DNA from: an uncultured Ruminococcus sp.
GTDB taxonomy: Bacteria; Bacillota; Clostridia; Oscillospirales; Ruminococcaceae
Direction of reading: 5' to 3'
Length of the DNA stretch: 64,000 bases
Assembly: GCA_947627175.1 (NCBI GenBank)
Contig: CANQVA010000001.1
Span: 186,001 to 250,000 of the forward strand
The position numbers and the translations under genes are program-made. Of the stretch, positions 33,577 through 42,692 are shown piece by piece. The notes below the pieces were generated by a model that saw only the letters and a program-made list of their open reading frames with translations, was not told the DNA's origin and did not search any database. How positions within the stretch are numbered: the stretch's first letter is position 1; every line of letters starts with the position of its first letter.

Positions 33577-35617
33577 ATTATCTCTGAGCAATATACGGAA
33601 AAGTTTCCGTGACTACGCCGTATATTTCTTTACACTTATAATAGGCGTTTCGGTTTTCTACGTGTTTAACGCAATAGGCGAACAGACGGCTTTTCTGCAA
33701 GTTTCACAGGATACAAGCAGTATAATTGAACTTTTTAAAAATATGCTTAACGGTATCAGTGTATTTGTTTCAATAGTTCTTGGGCTTTTGATTGTATATG
33801 CAAGCCGTTTTCTTATGAAACGACGAAATAAAGAATTTGCACTTTATCTTATTCTCGGAATGGGCAAAGGAAGAATTTCCGCTATTCTGCTTATAGAAAC
33901 AATTATTATCGGACTTGTTTCACTCTTTGTAGGTCTGATTATGGGAATAGGATTATCACAACTCATGAGTACACTTGTTGCAAATCTCTTTGAAGCAGAT
34001 ATGACTGAATATAAATTCATGGTATCAAGTGAGGCGATTATAAAAACTACTGTATATTTCGGTATTATGTACGTTATTGTAATGATTTTCAATAGTTTCA
34101 TGATAAGTAAGTACAAGCTTATAAACCTTATGCAATCAGGGAAAAAGTCCGAAAAGCTCAAACTCAAAAACCCTGTACTCTGTGTACTTATATTTATAGT
34201 TTCTGTATGTGCATTGGGATATGCCTACTATATAGCAGGCTGGAAAGCAAATCATATTAACAATGATAAATTAAGTAAAATTATAATCATAGGTGCAGTA
34301 TCAACATTTTTTATATTCTGGTCTTTATCGGGCATGATGTTAAGAGTTGTAATGTCCATGAAGAAAACATATTACAAAGGTCTTAACAGTTTCACATTCA
34401 GGCAGATAAGCAGTAAAGTCAACACAACAGTTGCATCAATGACAGTTATATGTCTTATGCTTTTCGTGACTATATGTACATTGTCATCAGCATTTTCAAC
34501 AAGAAATTCAATGAATGCAAACCTGAAAAAAATGTGTCCTGCTGACTTTGAATGGTGCTGGGCTGAATATCATAATCAGGAATTACAGTACACCGACATA
34601 ATAGAAAAAACTCACGAATATGATGTAAATATTGAAGAAGATTTCAGCGAATACGTTCATTTCCATGACTACGGTGACAAAAATTTTACTTTTGCTGATT
34701 CTCTTGGCAGTCACTTTGAAGAAATATCACAACAATATAAATTCATGGACTATGAAGCGTGTGAAGATATTGTTAAAATAAGCGACTATAACACTCTTAT
34801 GCGACTTTATGGCAGAAAAGAAATTACACTTAATGAAAATGAATTTGCATTGATATGCGATTTTGACAGCCTTAAAAGAATAAGAAATGAAGTTCTGAAA
34901 ACAGATAAAGAAATAACAGTTTTCGGACATACTCTCACATCAAAATATGATGAATGTCAGGACGGCTTTATAGATATTTCATCACAACATATAAATGCGG
35001 GTTTTTATGTTGTCCCCGACAGTGTTGTTGACGAAAACTACGCAAAGAAAGATTATTTTATAGGCAATTACAATGCCGGAACAAAAGAAGAAAAACAAGC
35101 CGTTGAAGACAAAATTATAGCCGAATACAATAAATTTATCAACGCATGGGTTCCGACAGTGGAAAATCTCAATGTTGTATACACAAACGCAATGAATACA
35201 AGAATACAAATATCAGAAGCTACTATCGGACTTGGAGCAATGGTTACATTCATAGGGCTGTATATCGGTATTATATTCCTTATTTCATGTGCTGCAATTC
35301 TTGCCCTGAAACAACTTTCAGACAGCGTTGACAGCATTTCAAGATATGAAATGTTACGCAAAATAGGTGCAGAAGAAAGCGATATATCTAAATCACTCTT
35401 TAGACAAACGGGTATATTTTTCCTCCTTCCTCTTCTTCTCGCCTGCGTACATTCAGTATTTGGTATGAAATTTTCAATATTTATACTTGAAACTTTCGGT
35501 ACTGAAAAACTCGCTGAATCCATAGGGTTTACATCAATTATGATACTGCTTATTTATGGCGGTTATTTCCTGATAACGTATCTTTGCAGTAAATCAATTA
35601 TAAAAGTAAATAAATAA
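33566..35617 (+). CDS. ABC transporter permease (BceB-like, FtsX domains)
   Basis: 683 aa. About ten membrane helices: one N-terminal, a first FtsX block (about 55-165), two further helices (about 205-260), one near residue 290, a large extracellular domain of roughly 210 residues (about 315-535) and a final FtsX block (about 545-680). The big external domain between helices 7 and 8 is diagnostic of BceB-type permeases and binds cell-wall-active peptide or its lipid target. With BceA it removes the peptide and signals flux to the BceS-like kinase. The actual inducer cannot be told from sequence. Confidence 0.92.
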   Translation: MLFKLSLSNIRKSFRDYAVYFFTLIIGVSVFYVFNAIGEQTAFLQVSQDTSSIIELFKNMLNGISVFVSIVLGLLIVYASRFLMKRRNKEFALYLILGMGKGRISAILLIETIIIGLVSLFVGLIMGIGLSQLMSTLVANLFEADMTEYKFMVSSEAIIKTTVYFGIMYVIVMIFNSFMISKYKLINLMQSGKKSEKLKLKNPVLCVLIFIVSVCALGYAYYIAGWKANHINNDKLSKIIIIGAVSTFFIFWSLSGMMLRVVMSMKKTYYKGLNSFTFRQISSKVNTTVASMTVICLMLFVTICTLSSAFSTRNSMNANLKKMCPADFEWCWAEYHNQELQYTDIIEKTHEYDVNIEEDFSEYVHFHDYGDKNFTFADSLGSHFEEISQQYKFMDYEACEDIVKISDYNTLMRLYGRKEITLNENEFALICDFDSLKRIRNEVLKTDKEITVFGHTLTSKYDECQDGFIDISSQHINAGFYVVPDSVVDENYAKKDYFIGNYNAGTKEEKQAVEDKIIAEYNKFINAWVPTVENLNVVYTNAMNTRIQISEATIGLGAMVTFIGLYIGIIFLISCAAILALKQLSDSVDSISRYEMLRKIGAEESDISKSLFRQTGIFFLLPLLLACVHSVFGMKFSIFILETFGTEKLAESIGFTSIMILLIYGGYFLITYLCSKSIIKVNK

Positions 35618-35650
35618 AAAAAACGGCTGATTTTTTTCAGCCGTTTCCGT
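35613..35650. terminator. Bidirectional terminator between BceB-like and CAP copy B genes
   Basis: Stem AAACGGCTGA / TCAGCCGTTT (35620-35646 region) with A and T runs on both sides; the homologue of 24408-24442. Confidence 0.85.
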
Positions 35651-36648
35651 TTATATTTTTCAGAATATTGATATCGGAAGCTCTTCAACTTCACCGAGGA
35701 TATACTTTCTAAGACCTGCTGCATCTGAATAAGTTATTACGCCGTCTTTAAGTACGTCTGCACTCTCAACCTGAAGAGGATTCAAAGTAACTTTTTTGTT
35801 GATATACTGGCAAAGAAGAATATAGTCGAATGAATCAATAACGCCGTCGCCTGTGATGTCGCCCACTGACTGCGGAACAATTCTGTATTTTTCGGGGATA
35901 TACTGACCTTCAATTTCGCCATCAGGTACTTCATAAGTGTCAACTTTGATGAAAAGCTGTTCCCAATACCAATTGTAAGTGCTGTCGGGGTCATAAGTAA
36001 CGCCAACACCCATATGTGTATATTCAGGGTTCATGATTGCTGCCCAGTGTTTCGGAGAGTTTCTCCACTGTTCAAAAGTTTCTTCGGCTGTGCTCATACC
36101 GCAAGCAATATTTTCAGCGGCTGTAGCCCATGGTGTAACGTCATAATCTATAACTTCTGTGAATTTTTCGCCGTTTGTTCTTGTATGGCTGAAACTTTCA
36201 ACGCATTCTTCTGAACGTATTGTAGCTGCGTCACAGAGATAAGGAACTGCATATATCGGGTCAAGACCTTCTTCAGCTCTTGCTTCGTTTACAAGAACAA
36301 TTACCTGTTCTGCGAGTTCGAGGAAATCAGGGTCATCGTAAGCTGCATTTGACTTTGTTGCAAAACTGCCTGCTCCTGCTGTTGCAAGAATAACTGCTGA
36401 TAAAGTAGATATAACCTTTTTAAATAATCTATTAACCTTTTTCATAAAATCTCCTCCTATTGTATTATATGTATTAACAGTTGTTTCCTGTGATTTATTT
36501 ACCAAAACATCAAATTTTTTCATAATATTTACCTCCCATAATTTTTATCTCTGTTTCTGTCGTATTCTTTACTGTGATTATATTCTATCATGGTTTTACA
36601 TTTTTTCACACTTCAAAAAACAGACATTTTCCTGTAAAAAAACGACAT
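35618..36648 (-). repeat. Long direct repeat, copy B (CAP-dockerin gene with promoter and terminator)
   Basis: Near-identical to 24412-25427, in the same orientation. The two copies flank the 25.4-35.6 kb signalling and ABC transporter island. Confidence 0.85.
35660..36523 (-). CDS. Secreted CAP domain protein with C-terminal dockerin-like module, copy B
   Basis: 287 aa. Domain order is as in copy A: long n-region, signal segment (VISTLSAVILATAGAGSFA), CAP domain, dockerin-like repeats. Differences from copy A cluster in the signal peptide (NGLFKK versus NRLFKK, GASGFATKT versus GAGSFATKS). The mature part differs at only a few sites (TVRSEE/TIRSEE, YRVV/YRIV, EVEQLP/EVEELP). Two extra codons in the n-region (a Thr and an Asn) come from 3-nt duplications that keep the frame. 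GGGAGG precedes ATG at 36523 and GGAGGAG precedes the alternative internal ATG. Recent duplication is clear; whether both are expressed is not known. Confidence 0.85.
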   Translation of the reverse strand: MKKFDVLVNKSQETTVNTYNTIGGDFMKKVNRLFKKVISTLSAVILATAGAGSFATKSNAAYDDPDFLELAEQVIVLVNEARAEEGLDPIYAVPYLCDAATIRSEECVESFSHTRTNGEKFTEVIDYDVTPWATAAENIACGMSTAEETFEQWRNSPKHWAAIMNPEYTHMGVGVTYDPDSTYNWYWEQLFIKVDTYEVPDGEIEGQYIPEKYRIVPQSVGDITGDGVIDSFDYILLCQYINKKVTLNPLQVESADVLKDGVITYSDAAGLRKYILGEVEELPISIF

Positions 36649-36651
36649 ATT

Positions 36652-36680
36652 AAAAAACAGCTGATTTTTTCAGCCGTACA
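36652..36680. repeat. Degenerate copy of the CAP-gene terminator hairpin
   Basis: AAACAGCTGATTTTTTCAGCCGT repeats the terminator sequence just outside the duplicated block, with one arm altered (CAGCTGA against TCAGCCG). It may be a scar of the duplication event. Confidence 0.45.
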
Positions 36681-36741
36681 TGAATTTTTTTCTTGATAAA
36701 ATCTGATGAATATGCTAAAATTGTAAAAGGAGGTATTTTTT

Positions 36742-36783
36742 ATGAAAAATAATTCAGGTGAAAATCATTATGACAGATTATGA
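36742..36783 (+). CDS. Possible 13-codon leader ORF before the radical SAM gene
   Basis: AAAAGGAGG (36725-36733) is well placed for the ATG at 36742, which opens MKNNSGENHYDRL and stops at 36783. The radical SAM gene starts inside this ORF in another frame. Either the leader couples translation, or the strong RBS is used poorly. The coding status is uncertain. Confidence 0.4.
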   Translation: MKNNSGENHYDRL

Positions 36784-37663
36784 AAAATGTTGTCTTTGTC
36801 CGAGAAAGTGCAGTGTAAACAGATACATAAATCACGGTTTCTGCGGAATGGAAGCGGAAATAACTGCCGCAAAAGCATCACTTCATATGTGGGAAGAACC
36901 TTGTATATCATACAAAAACGGTGCAGGAACGTTATTTTTTTCGGGCTGTAATCTTCACTGTTGTTTCTGTCAGAATAATAAGATAAGCAATCAGCTTTTC
37001 GGAAAAAAATTAAACACTAAAGAACTTTCAGATATTTTCCTATCCTTACAAGACAAAGGGGCGGACAATATAGAACTTGTCACCCCAACACACTTTGTAC
37101 CTGATATAATAAACGCCCTTGACCTTGTTAAACATCGGCTTGAAATTCCCGTAATATACAATTCAGGCGGTTATGAACTGACTGAAACAATTGAACGACT
37201 TAACGGTTATATTGATGTATATATGCCTGACATAAAATATTTTTCATCGGAAATTTCGTCACTCTATTCAAATGCCCCTGACTATTTTGAATATGCATCA
37301 TCTGCTGTTCTTTCCATGATTTCACAGACGGGAAAACCAATTTACAACGAATACGGCGGACTTATAAAAGGTACTTTAATACGTCATATGGTATTGCCGT
37401 CTTTAAGGCATGATTCCATGAAAATAATAGACTGGATTGCTGAAAATATTCCGTCTGATTCTGTAATTGTAAGCATAATGAACCAATACACGCCTTTTGA
37501 CTTTTTAGACGAAAAATTCAGCGAAATAAAAAGACGTGTAACAAAAATGGAATATAACAGCGTAATAAAACACGCTGTAAGCCTCGGCATAAACGGATTC
37601 ACACAACAAGCATCATCAGCTTCGGAAAAATATGTTCCTGATTTCGACCTTTCCGGACTGTAA
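36770..37663 (+). CDS. Radical SAM protein, PFL-activase-like (COG1313 type)
   Basis: 297 aa from MTDYEKCCLCPRKC. The N-terminal Cys-rich segment CCLCPRKCSVNRYINHGFCG and the SAM cluster motif CNLHCCFC (C-x3-C-x2-C) place it among pyruvate-formate-lyase-activase-like proteins of unknown target (COG1313). An ATG at 36770 with AGGTGA 8 nt upstream and a GTG at 36758 are both possible; the ATG is preferred since the protein then begins right at the Cys-rich motif. The stronger RBS further upstream serves a 13-codon leader ORF that overlaps this start. The next gene (lipase) follows 55 nt downstream. Confidence 0.88.
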   Translation: MTDYEKCCLCPRKCSVNRYINHGFCGMEAEITAAKASLHMWEEPCISYKNGAGTLFFSGCNLHCCFCQNNKISNQLFGKKLNTKELSDIFLSLQDKGADNIELVTPTHFVPDIINALDLVKHRLEIPVIYNSGGYELTETIERLNGYIDVYMPDIKYFSSEISSLYSNAPDYFEYASSAVLSMISQTGKPIYNEYGGLIKGTLIRHMVLPSLRHDSMKIIDWIAENIPSDSVIVSIMNQYTPFDFLDEKFSEIKRRVTKMEYNSVIKHAVSLGINGFTQQASSASEKYVPDFDLSGL

Positions 37664-37718
37664 TATCAATATTAAGTGTTGCATAAAATATAAAATAATA
37701 AATAAACGGTGATGAATA

Positions 37719-39971
37719 ATGAAAAAAGTAATAAGCATAATTTTAAGCGGATTCACAGCGTGTTCAATTATATATGGGAATTTTCACACTGTTTCGGCTG
37801 TAGACAGTCAAACGGCAGAAATAGAATTTTACGACGGAAAAGCAGAAGTTGAAATAAATGAAGAAATGTTCAGTCAGAACTCAAATGGCTATCACAGAAA
37901 TATTGCAATGCTTGCTTCCGCTCTCAGCAATGCAAGCTATAACGACGGCATGGAAAACGGATATTATATAAACCGTGCATATGAAAATCTCGGATTTGAC
38001 ATAAGCAGTGATGTGACGCTTTTCAGCTATGAGGGAGCAGAAAACAATGCATCATATGATACTGAACTAATAGATGTTTATGGTGATTCTTTAGCTTTTT
38101 CAATTGCTACACGTGAAATAGGTGAAACACGTCTGCTTGTAATTGCACTGCGTGGAACAAATCTAAACAACACAAATGACCTCATAAATGATATTTCTAT
38201 ATTCGGTTCATCTTTTTACAAGGACGATTCACCTTCCGGATTTCTTAACTTTTTTAATAAAGTTTCTGTCGGTTTAAGTCTATATCTTGAAAATCACCCT
38301 GAAATTGCAGATTCTGCCGACAACGGAAAACTTAAAATACTTATAACGGGTCATAGTCTCGGTGCTGCCGGTGCTAATCTTCTCGGAGCTTATTTCAATA
38401 CATATAATGACAACAGTTACAGCGGTTTTGACGGAAATAAAAACGTAAACACTATGTTCAGCGAAAAACTTGACATTCCGCAGAATGATATTTTTGTATA
38501 TAGTTTTGCTTGTCCCAATGTCTACTATGGCGACCCGACAATTGCCGATTGTGACAATATTATCAATATCGTAAACGAAAGTGATTTAATACCGCAAATT
38601 CCGAATGGTCAGAAATTCGGGCAGTTTATCTACTTTGACACAAATGAAGATGACGGCTTTTCCGCACATTACGGTCATAAATACGTGAATGCAGTGGAAA
38701 CAGATATTCCTGAAGGCGTAAGATATTATGGCGGTGCGGTTGACACTCATATTACAGAAAATATATTTTATCAGAACTCATCAGAATATCATAGCGATAT
38801 AGCTGAAATAGCTGTCGCACTTAGTTCATCGGCTTACAACGGCAAACGTGAAACGGGTTACTATATAAATTCAGCATATAGACAACTCGGTTTTACTTCC
38901 GAAAATATCGAAATATATGGTTATCCCTCTGATGACTATTCTTTTTCAATTGCATCGGGAAAATTCGGACAAACAACAGTACTTGCTGTCACACTTAAAG
39001 GCAACAGCGGAAAAAATAATTTCTATGAAGAAATCGATAAAGATTTCAGTCAGCCTTTTATGGACAGTATGACAAATCCTAATTATTACAATTTCTACAT
39101 AAGAGTAAAAAACACCCTCGATGAATATATTTCCAATCATAGCGAAATACTTAATTCTGCACAGGACGGTAAACTTAAAGTTTTAGTCAGCGGTCATAGT
39201 ATAGGCGGTGCAGGTGCTTCACTTCTCGGTGCAGAGCTTAACAGCAGTGATTCAATGCTGAAACTTTCAGAAAATGATATATTTATATATACATTCGGTT
39301 GTCCTTATGTATACAATGCTTTACCGAAAGTCAATTGTACAAATATAATCAATATTGTAAATGAAAGCGACTTTGTTTCTTTTATGCCGTTCGGTGCAAG
39401 GGACGGAAAAACAGTTTCTTTTGATAGTGAAACTTCTTTCGGAACAAACTGCTATGAACCTGAAATATATGTTGAAAATCTCCCTGAAGTTACAGATAAA
39501 TACATGACATACAAACAGATAACTATAAATAATCCGTATGCAGACTTTGAAGTTACAGATGCAGACGGAATAATTGAAAAAGACCGTCTGAAAACTCTTT
39601 CTGATGATGAACATACACATATATTTATTCCGTCCGGTGACTATAAAATAAATTTTTACGGCAATACTGACGAAATTCTTGAACTATCCGAAAAAAATCA
39701 AAACGGTATTGAAAAATCATACAACAACGTTTCTGTCACAAACGGAAAAAACATTGAATATGATATTGAAAACAGTAATATGTACGTGATTAACGAAAAA
39801 GGCAAACGTGTTTTTGAAGTCCTGACGGACGGAACAGAAAAAGAATACAAGGAAGATTCAGCCATAAAAACAGAATCACTCATTATTGCGGGAGTGTGTG
39901 CGTTGATTGTATCATCTTCATCTGCCATATTGATTTTCAGAAAAAGAAAAAACAAAGAACAGGGAGAATAA
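37719..39971 (+). CDS. Surface protein with two tandem lipase-3-like domains and a C-terminal membrane anchor
   Basis: 750 aa. A signal peptide (about 1-28) is followed by two alpha/beta-hydrolase repeats (about 50-345 and 350-600), each opening with YH-x-I-A-x-x-A-x-ALS-x-x-xYN and a GYYIN-x-AY motif. Repeat 1 has nucleophile GHSLGAAGANLLG, Asp in NESDLIP and His in HYGHKY. Repeat 2 has GHSIGGAGASLLG and NESDFVS, but I see no equivalent His (CYEPEIYVENL follows), so it may be inactive. Then comes a roughly 110-residue beta-rich region and a final TM with a KRKNKEQ tail. The protein is probably an esterase or lipase displayed on the cell surface. Its substrate is unknown. Confidence 0.82.
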   Translation: MKKVISIILSGFTACSIIYGNFHTVSAVDSQTAEIEFYDGKAEVEINEEMFSQNSNGYHRNIAMLASALSNASYNDGMENGYYINRAYENLGFDISSDVTLFSYEGAENNASYDTELIDVYGDSLAFSIATREIGETRLLVIALRGTNLNNTNDLINDISIFGSSFYKDDSPSGFLNFFNKVSVGLSLYLENHPEIADSADNGKLKILITGHSLGAAGANLLGAYFNTYNDNSYSGFDGNKNVNTMFSEKLDIPQNDIFVYSFACPNVYYGDPTIADCDNIINIVNESDLIPQIPNGQKFGQFIYFDTNEDDGFSAHYGHKYVNAVETDIPEGVRYYGGAVDTHITENIFYQNSSEYHSDIAEIAVALSSSAYNGKRETGYYINSAYRQLGFTSENIEIYGYPSDDYSFSIASGKFGQTTVLAVTLKGNSGKNNFYEEIDKDFSQPFMDSMTNPNYYNFYIRVKNTLDEYISNHSEILNSAQDGKLKVLVSGHSIGGAGASLLGAELNSSDSMLKLSENDIFIYTFGCPYVYNALPKVNCTNIINIVNESDFVSFMPFGARDGKTVSFDSETSFGTNCYEPEIYVENLPEVTDKYMTYKQITINNPYADFEVTDADGIIEKDRLKTLSDDEHTHIFIPSGDYKINFYGNTDEILELSEKNQNGIEKSYNNVSVTNGKNIEYDIENSNMYVINEKGKRVFEVLTDGTEKEYKEDSAIKTESLIIAGVCALIVSSSSAILIFRKRKNKEQGE

Positions 39972-39988
39972 AAATCTCCCTGTTTTTT
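39957..39988. terminator. Bidirectional terminator between lipase and ClpC-like genes
   Basis: Stem AACAGGGAGA / TCTCCCTGTT (39958-39967 with 39975-39984) followed by TTTTC. The left arm overlaps the end of the lipase coding sequence. Confidence 0.8.
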
Positions 39989-42331
39989 CTATACTACCGC
40001 ACCTTTAAGAAACATAATTTTATCATTTTTCAGTTCAACTCTTACCGTTTCGCCTTGTTTTATTTTTGATTCAACTATCATTCTTGCAAGTTCATTTTCA
40101 ACAAGTTCTGTTACACGTCTTTTTATAGGTCTTGCACCGTATTTGTCCGTTTCCTTTGCATCTGCAACAGCTTCTATGACTTTCGGGGAATAACTTAATT
40201 CAATGCCGAGACTTTTCGCACGTGTACGCAGGTTTTCAAGTGTGATACGGCTTATTTTTATAAGGTCATCTCTTGAAAGCGGACGGAAAACAACAAGTTC
40301 ATCTATTCTGTTGATAAATTCAGGTGTAAAATGTTCTCTCAACCTTGAAAGAACATATTCTTCTCCTGCTGATTCACCATTTTCCGAAAATCCTACCATA
40401 GACTTTCGGCTGAATGTATCCGCACCAACATTTGAAGTCATAATTATAATACAGTTACGGAAACTCACTCTACGCATAGTTGAATCTGTAAGAATACCAT
40501 CGTCAAGTATCTGAAGCAGTACATTCAAAACTTCTATATCAGCTTTTTCAATCTCATCAAACAAAAGAAGTGAATAAGGATTACGGCGTACTCTTTCGCA
40601 AAGATTATTCGGGTGTTCATCATAGCCTGCATATCCGGGAGGGGCTCCTATAAGTTTTGAAACGGAGTGTTTTTCCATATATTCAGACATATCAATTCTT
40701 ATAAGATTATTTTCTGAACTGAACATACAGTCGGCAAGAGCCTTTGCAAGTTCAGTCTTTCCGACACCTGTAGGCCCTGCAAACAGAAATGATGCTGTAG
40801 GACGGTTTCCGTCACGCAGTCCCGACTTTGCACGGCATATTGCATTTGTAATTCTGTTTACTGCATATTCATGACCTACGATTCTTTCTGAAAGTCTTAT
40901 TTTAAGAAAATTCAATTCCTGTGCATCTCTCACTGTTATTTTGTCAAGTGGTATTCCTGTTTTCATAGAAATTACAGATATAATATCCTCTTTCAACACA
41001 CGTGGGCGTGTATTTCCGTTGATTATCTTTCTTATTCCGCTTAGTCTGCACTTAGCTGTATTCATATTTATATATTCCGTATCTTTTGTAATAACACCCG
41101 TGCTGTACCTTATTTTCGCACAAGCACACGCTTCATCAAGTACATCAATAGCTTTGTCGGGTAAAAAACGTTCTGATATATAACGTACAGACATATTGAC
41201 CGAAAGTGAAATTATTTCCTCGCTTATTTCAACACCATGAAAAGCCTCATAATTATTTTTAAGACCATTTATAATTTCAATACAGTTTTCTATTGCAGGT
41301 TCATTTACACTCACCGGCTGAAAACGTCTTTCAAGTGCAGAATCCTTTTCAATCGTCTTACGGTATTCTTCAAAAGTAGTTGCACCGATTATTTGAAGTT
41401 CACCACGGGCAAGCTGTGGTTTCATTATATTTGCCGCATCTATTGCACCTTCCGCCGCTCCTGCTCCTACTATCGTATGAATTTCATCAATAAATAAAAT
41501 TATATTTCCTGCATTTGCCGCCTCGTCAAGGCACGCCTTTACACGCTCTTCAAAGTCACCCCTATATTTTGCACCTGAAAGTAGTGAAGTAAAATCAAGT
41601 GCAAATATAAACTTATTTTTCAGAGAATCGGGAACAAGATTTCTCACAAAAAGTTCTGCTACTCCCTCAACAATAGCAGTCTTTCCCACTCCTGCCTCTC
41701 CTATAAGACACGGATTATTCTTGTTACGTCTTGAAAGAACCTGCAAAACTCTTTCAATTTCGTTTTGTCTGCCAATTAACGGGTCATTCTTTTTTATTAT
41801 AGATATATCGGTAAGATTTTTTCCATATCTGAAAAGATTAGGCATATTGGAAATTTTCGGCTTTATTGATTCTAAAAGTTCCGTCTGTAATTCCAACGAA
41901 TGAATTACATTAAGTCCGCCGCATATTCCTGTAAGGTTTCCCCCTGTTTTTTTTATGACGGTACACGCACTACATGAGGATTCCCTTATAATTGCCGCAA
42001 GAATATGTTCGGGAGCTGATTGACGCTTTTTATCCGCTACTGCAATTTCATATGAATTTTCAAGAATTTTTTTAGTTGCCGTTGTAAAATACCGCTGATT
42101 CAGAATAGACGGAGTCCCTTGACCTACAAGCTGTATAACTTCACGTTTAAGATTATTGTAATTGACACCATTTTCCGCAAGTATTTCAGCGGCAGTAGTT
42201 GTGCCATCGTCCGCAATTGAAAGCAGAATATGCTCACTTCCGATATAGGTATGACCAAATTCAGACGCTATGCAGACCGCATTTTCAATAATTTTTACCG
42301 CTTTTTTTGTAAACTTATCTGTATTTATCAT
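39989..42331 (-). CDS. ClpC/ClpA-like AAA+ ATPase lacking the middle (UVR) domain
   Basis: 780 aa. Clp_N repeats (1-145), NBD1 (GEAGVGKT, IILFIDEIHT), NBD2 ([19 protein letters not shown]) and C-terminal small domain. KSMVGFSENGES has the VGF tripeptide of the ClpP-docking loop, so it should feed ClpP. Between NBD1 and NBD2 only about 45 residues are present and no UVR-type coiled coil. Usual ClpC proteins have one there to bind MecA or McsB, so this protein is ClpA-like in build. It has no mcsA, mcsB or ctsR neighbour. RBS AGGAGG precedes ATG. Confidence 0.88.
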   Translation of the reverse strand: MINTDKFTKKAVKIIENAVCIASEFGHTYIGSEHILLSIADDGTTTAAEILAENGVNYNNLKREVIQLVGQGTPSILNQRYFTTATKKILENSYEIAVADKKRQSAPEHILAAIIRESSCSACTVIKKTGGNLTGICGGLNVIHSLELQTELLESIKPKISNMPNLFRYGKNLTDISIIKKNDPLIGRQNEIERVLQVLSRRNKNNPCLIGEAGVGKTAIVEGVAELFVRNLVPDSLKNKFIFALDFTSLLSGAKYRGDFEERVKACLDEAANAGNIILFIDEIHTIVGAGAAEGAIDAANIMKPQLARGELQIIGATTFEEYRKTIEKDSALERRFQPVSVNEPAIENCIEIINGLKNNYEAFHGVEISEEIISLSVNMSVRYISERFLPDKAIDVLDEACACAKIRYSTGVITKDTEYINMNTAKCRLSGIRKIINGNTRPRVLKEDIISVISMKTGIPLDKITVRDAQELNFLKIRLSERIVGHEYAVNRITNAICRAKSGLRDGNRPTASFLFAGPTGVGKTELAKALADCMFSSENNLIRIDMSEYMEKHSVSKLIGAPPGYAGYDEHPNNLCERVRRNPYSLLLFDEIEKADIEVLNVLLQILDDGILTDSTMRRVSFRNCIIIMTSNVGADTFSRKSMVGFSENGESAGEEYVLSRLREHFTPEFINRIDELVVFRPLSRDDLIKISRITLENLRTRAKSLGIELSYSPKVIEAVADAKETDKYGARPIKRRVTELVENELARMIVESKIKQGETVRVELKNDKIMFLKGAVV

Positions 42332-42508
42332 TGTTTTAAGCCCTCCTGAAAAACACCTGATTATATTATGCCACTATTTTCATGCGATAACAGTCGAAAA
42401 CTGCAATACAGAAAAAAATTGTAACACTTTTTTTACTCGGGCATATTATGTACTATGAAGCGAAACAAAACCGCTTTAAATACATTCTACACAAGGAGTT
42501 GTTTTTTT

Positions 42509-42646
42509 ATGTGTAATTCATGTTTTGACGGCAATAACTGCTGGTGCATCATTCTTTTAATAATCCTTTTCCTCGTTATCTGCGGTGGTTGTGGAAACAA
42601 CAATGACTGCGGTTGCAACAACAACGGCTGTGGCTGTGGCTGCTGA
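42509..42646 (+). CDS. Small Cys/Gly-rich hydrophobic peptide
   Basis: 45 aa: MCNSCFDGNNCW, a 15-residue hydrophobic helix (IILLIILFLVICG), then a Cys/Gly/Asn-rich tail ending GCGCGC. AAGGAG lies 10 nt before ATG at 42509, and a strong terminator follows at once. This start is preferred over 42455, which has no RBS. Its build recalls YjcZ-like small membrane peptides of spore formers, but ten Cys residues in 45 is unusual. It might bind metal or be cross-linked. It sits between the divergent clpC-like gene and the convergent clpX gene. The function is unknown. Confidence 0.65.
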   Translation: MCNSCFDGNNCWCIILLIILFLVICGGCGNNNDCGCNNNGCGCGC

Positions 42647-42662
42647 TTAACAGCAGAACAAG

Positions 42663-42692
42663 AAAAGGGGTCACTTATCAGTGACCCTTTTT
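42663..42692. terminator. Terminator of the small Cys-rich gene and of clpX
   Basis: Stem GGGTCAC / GTGACCC (42668-42674 with 42681-42687) with A and T runs on the two sides, between convergent genes. Confidence 0.85.
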
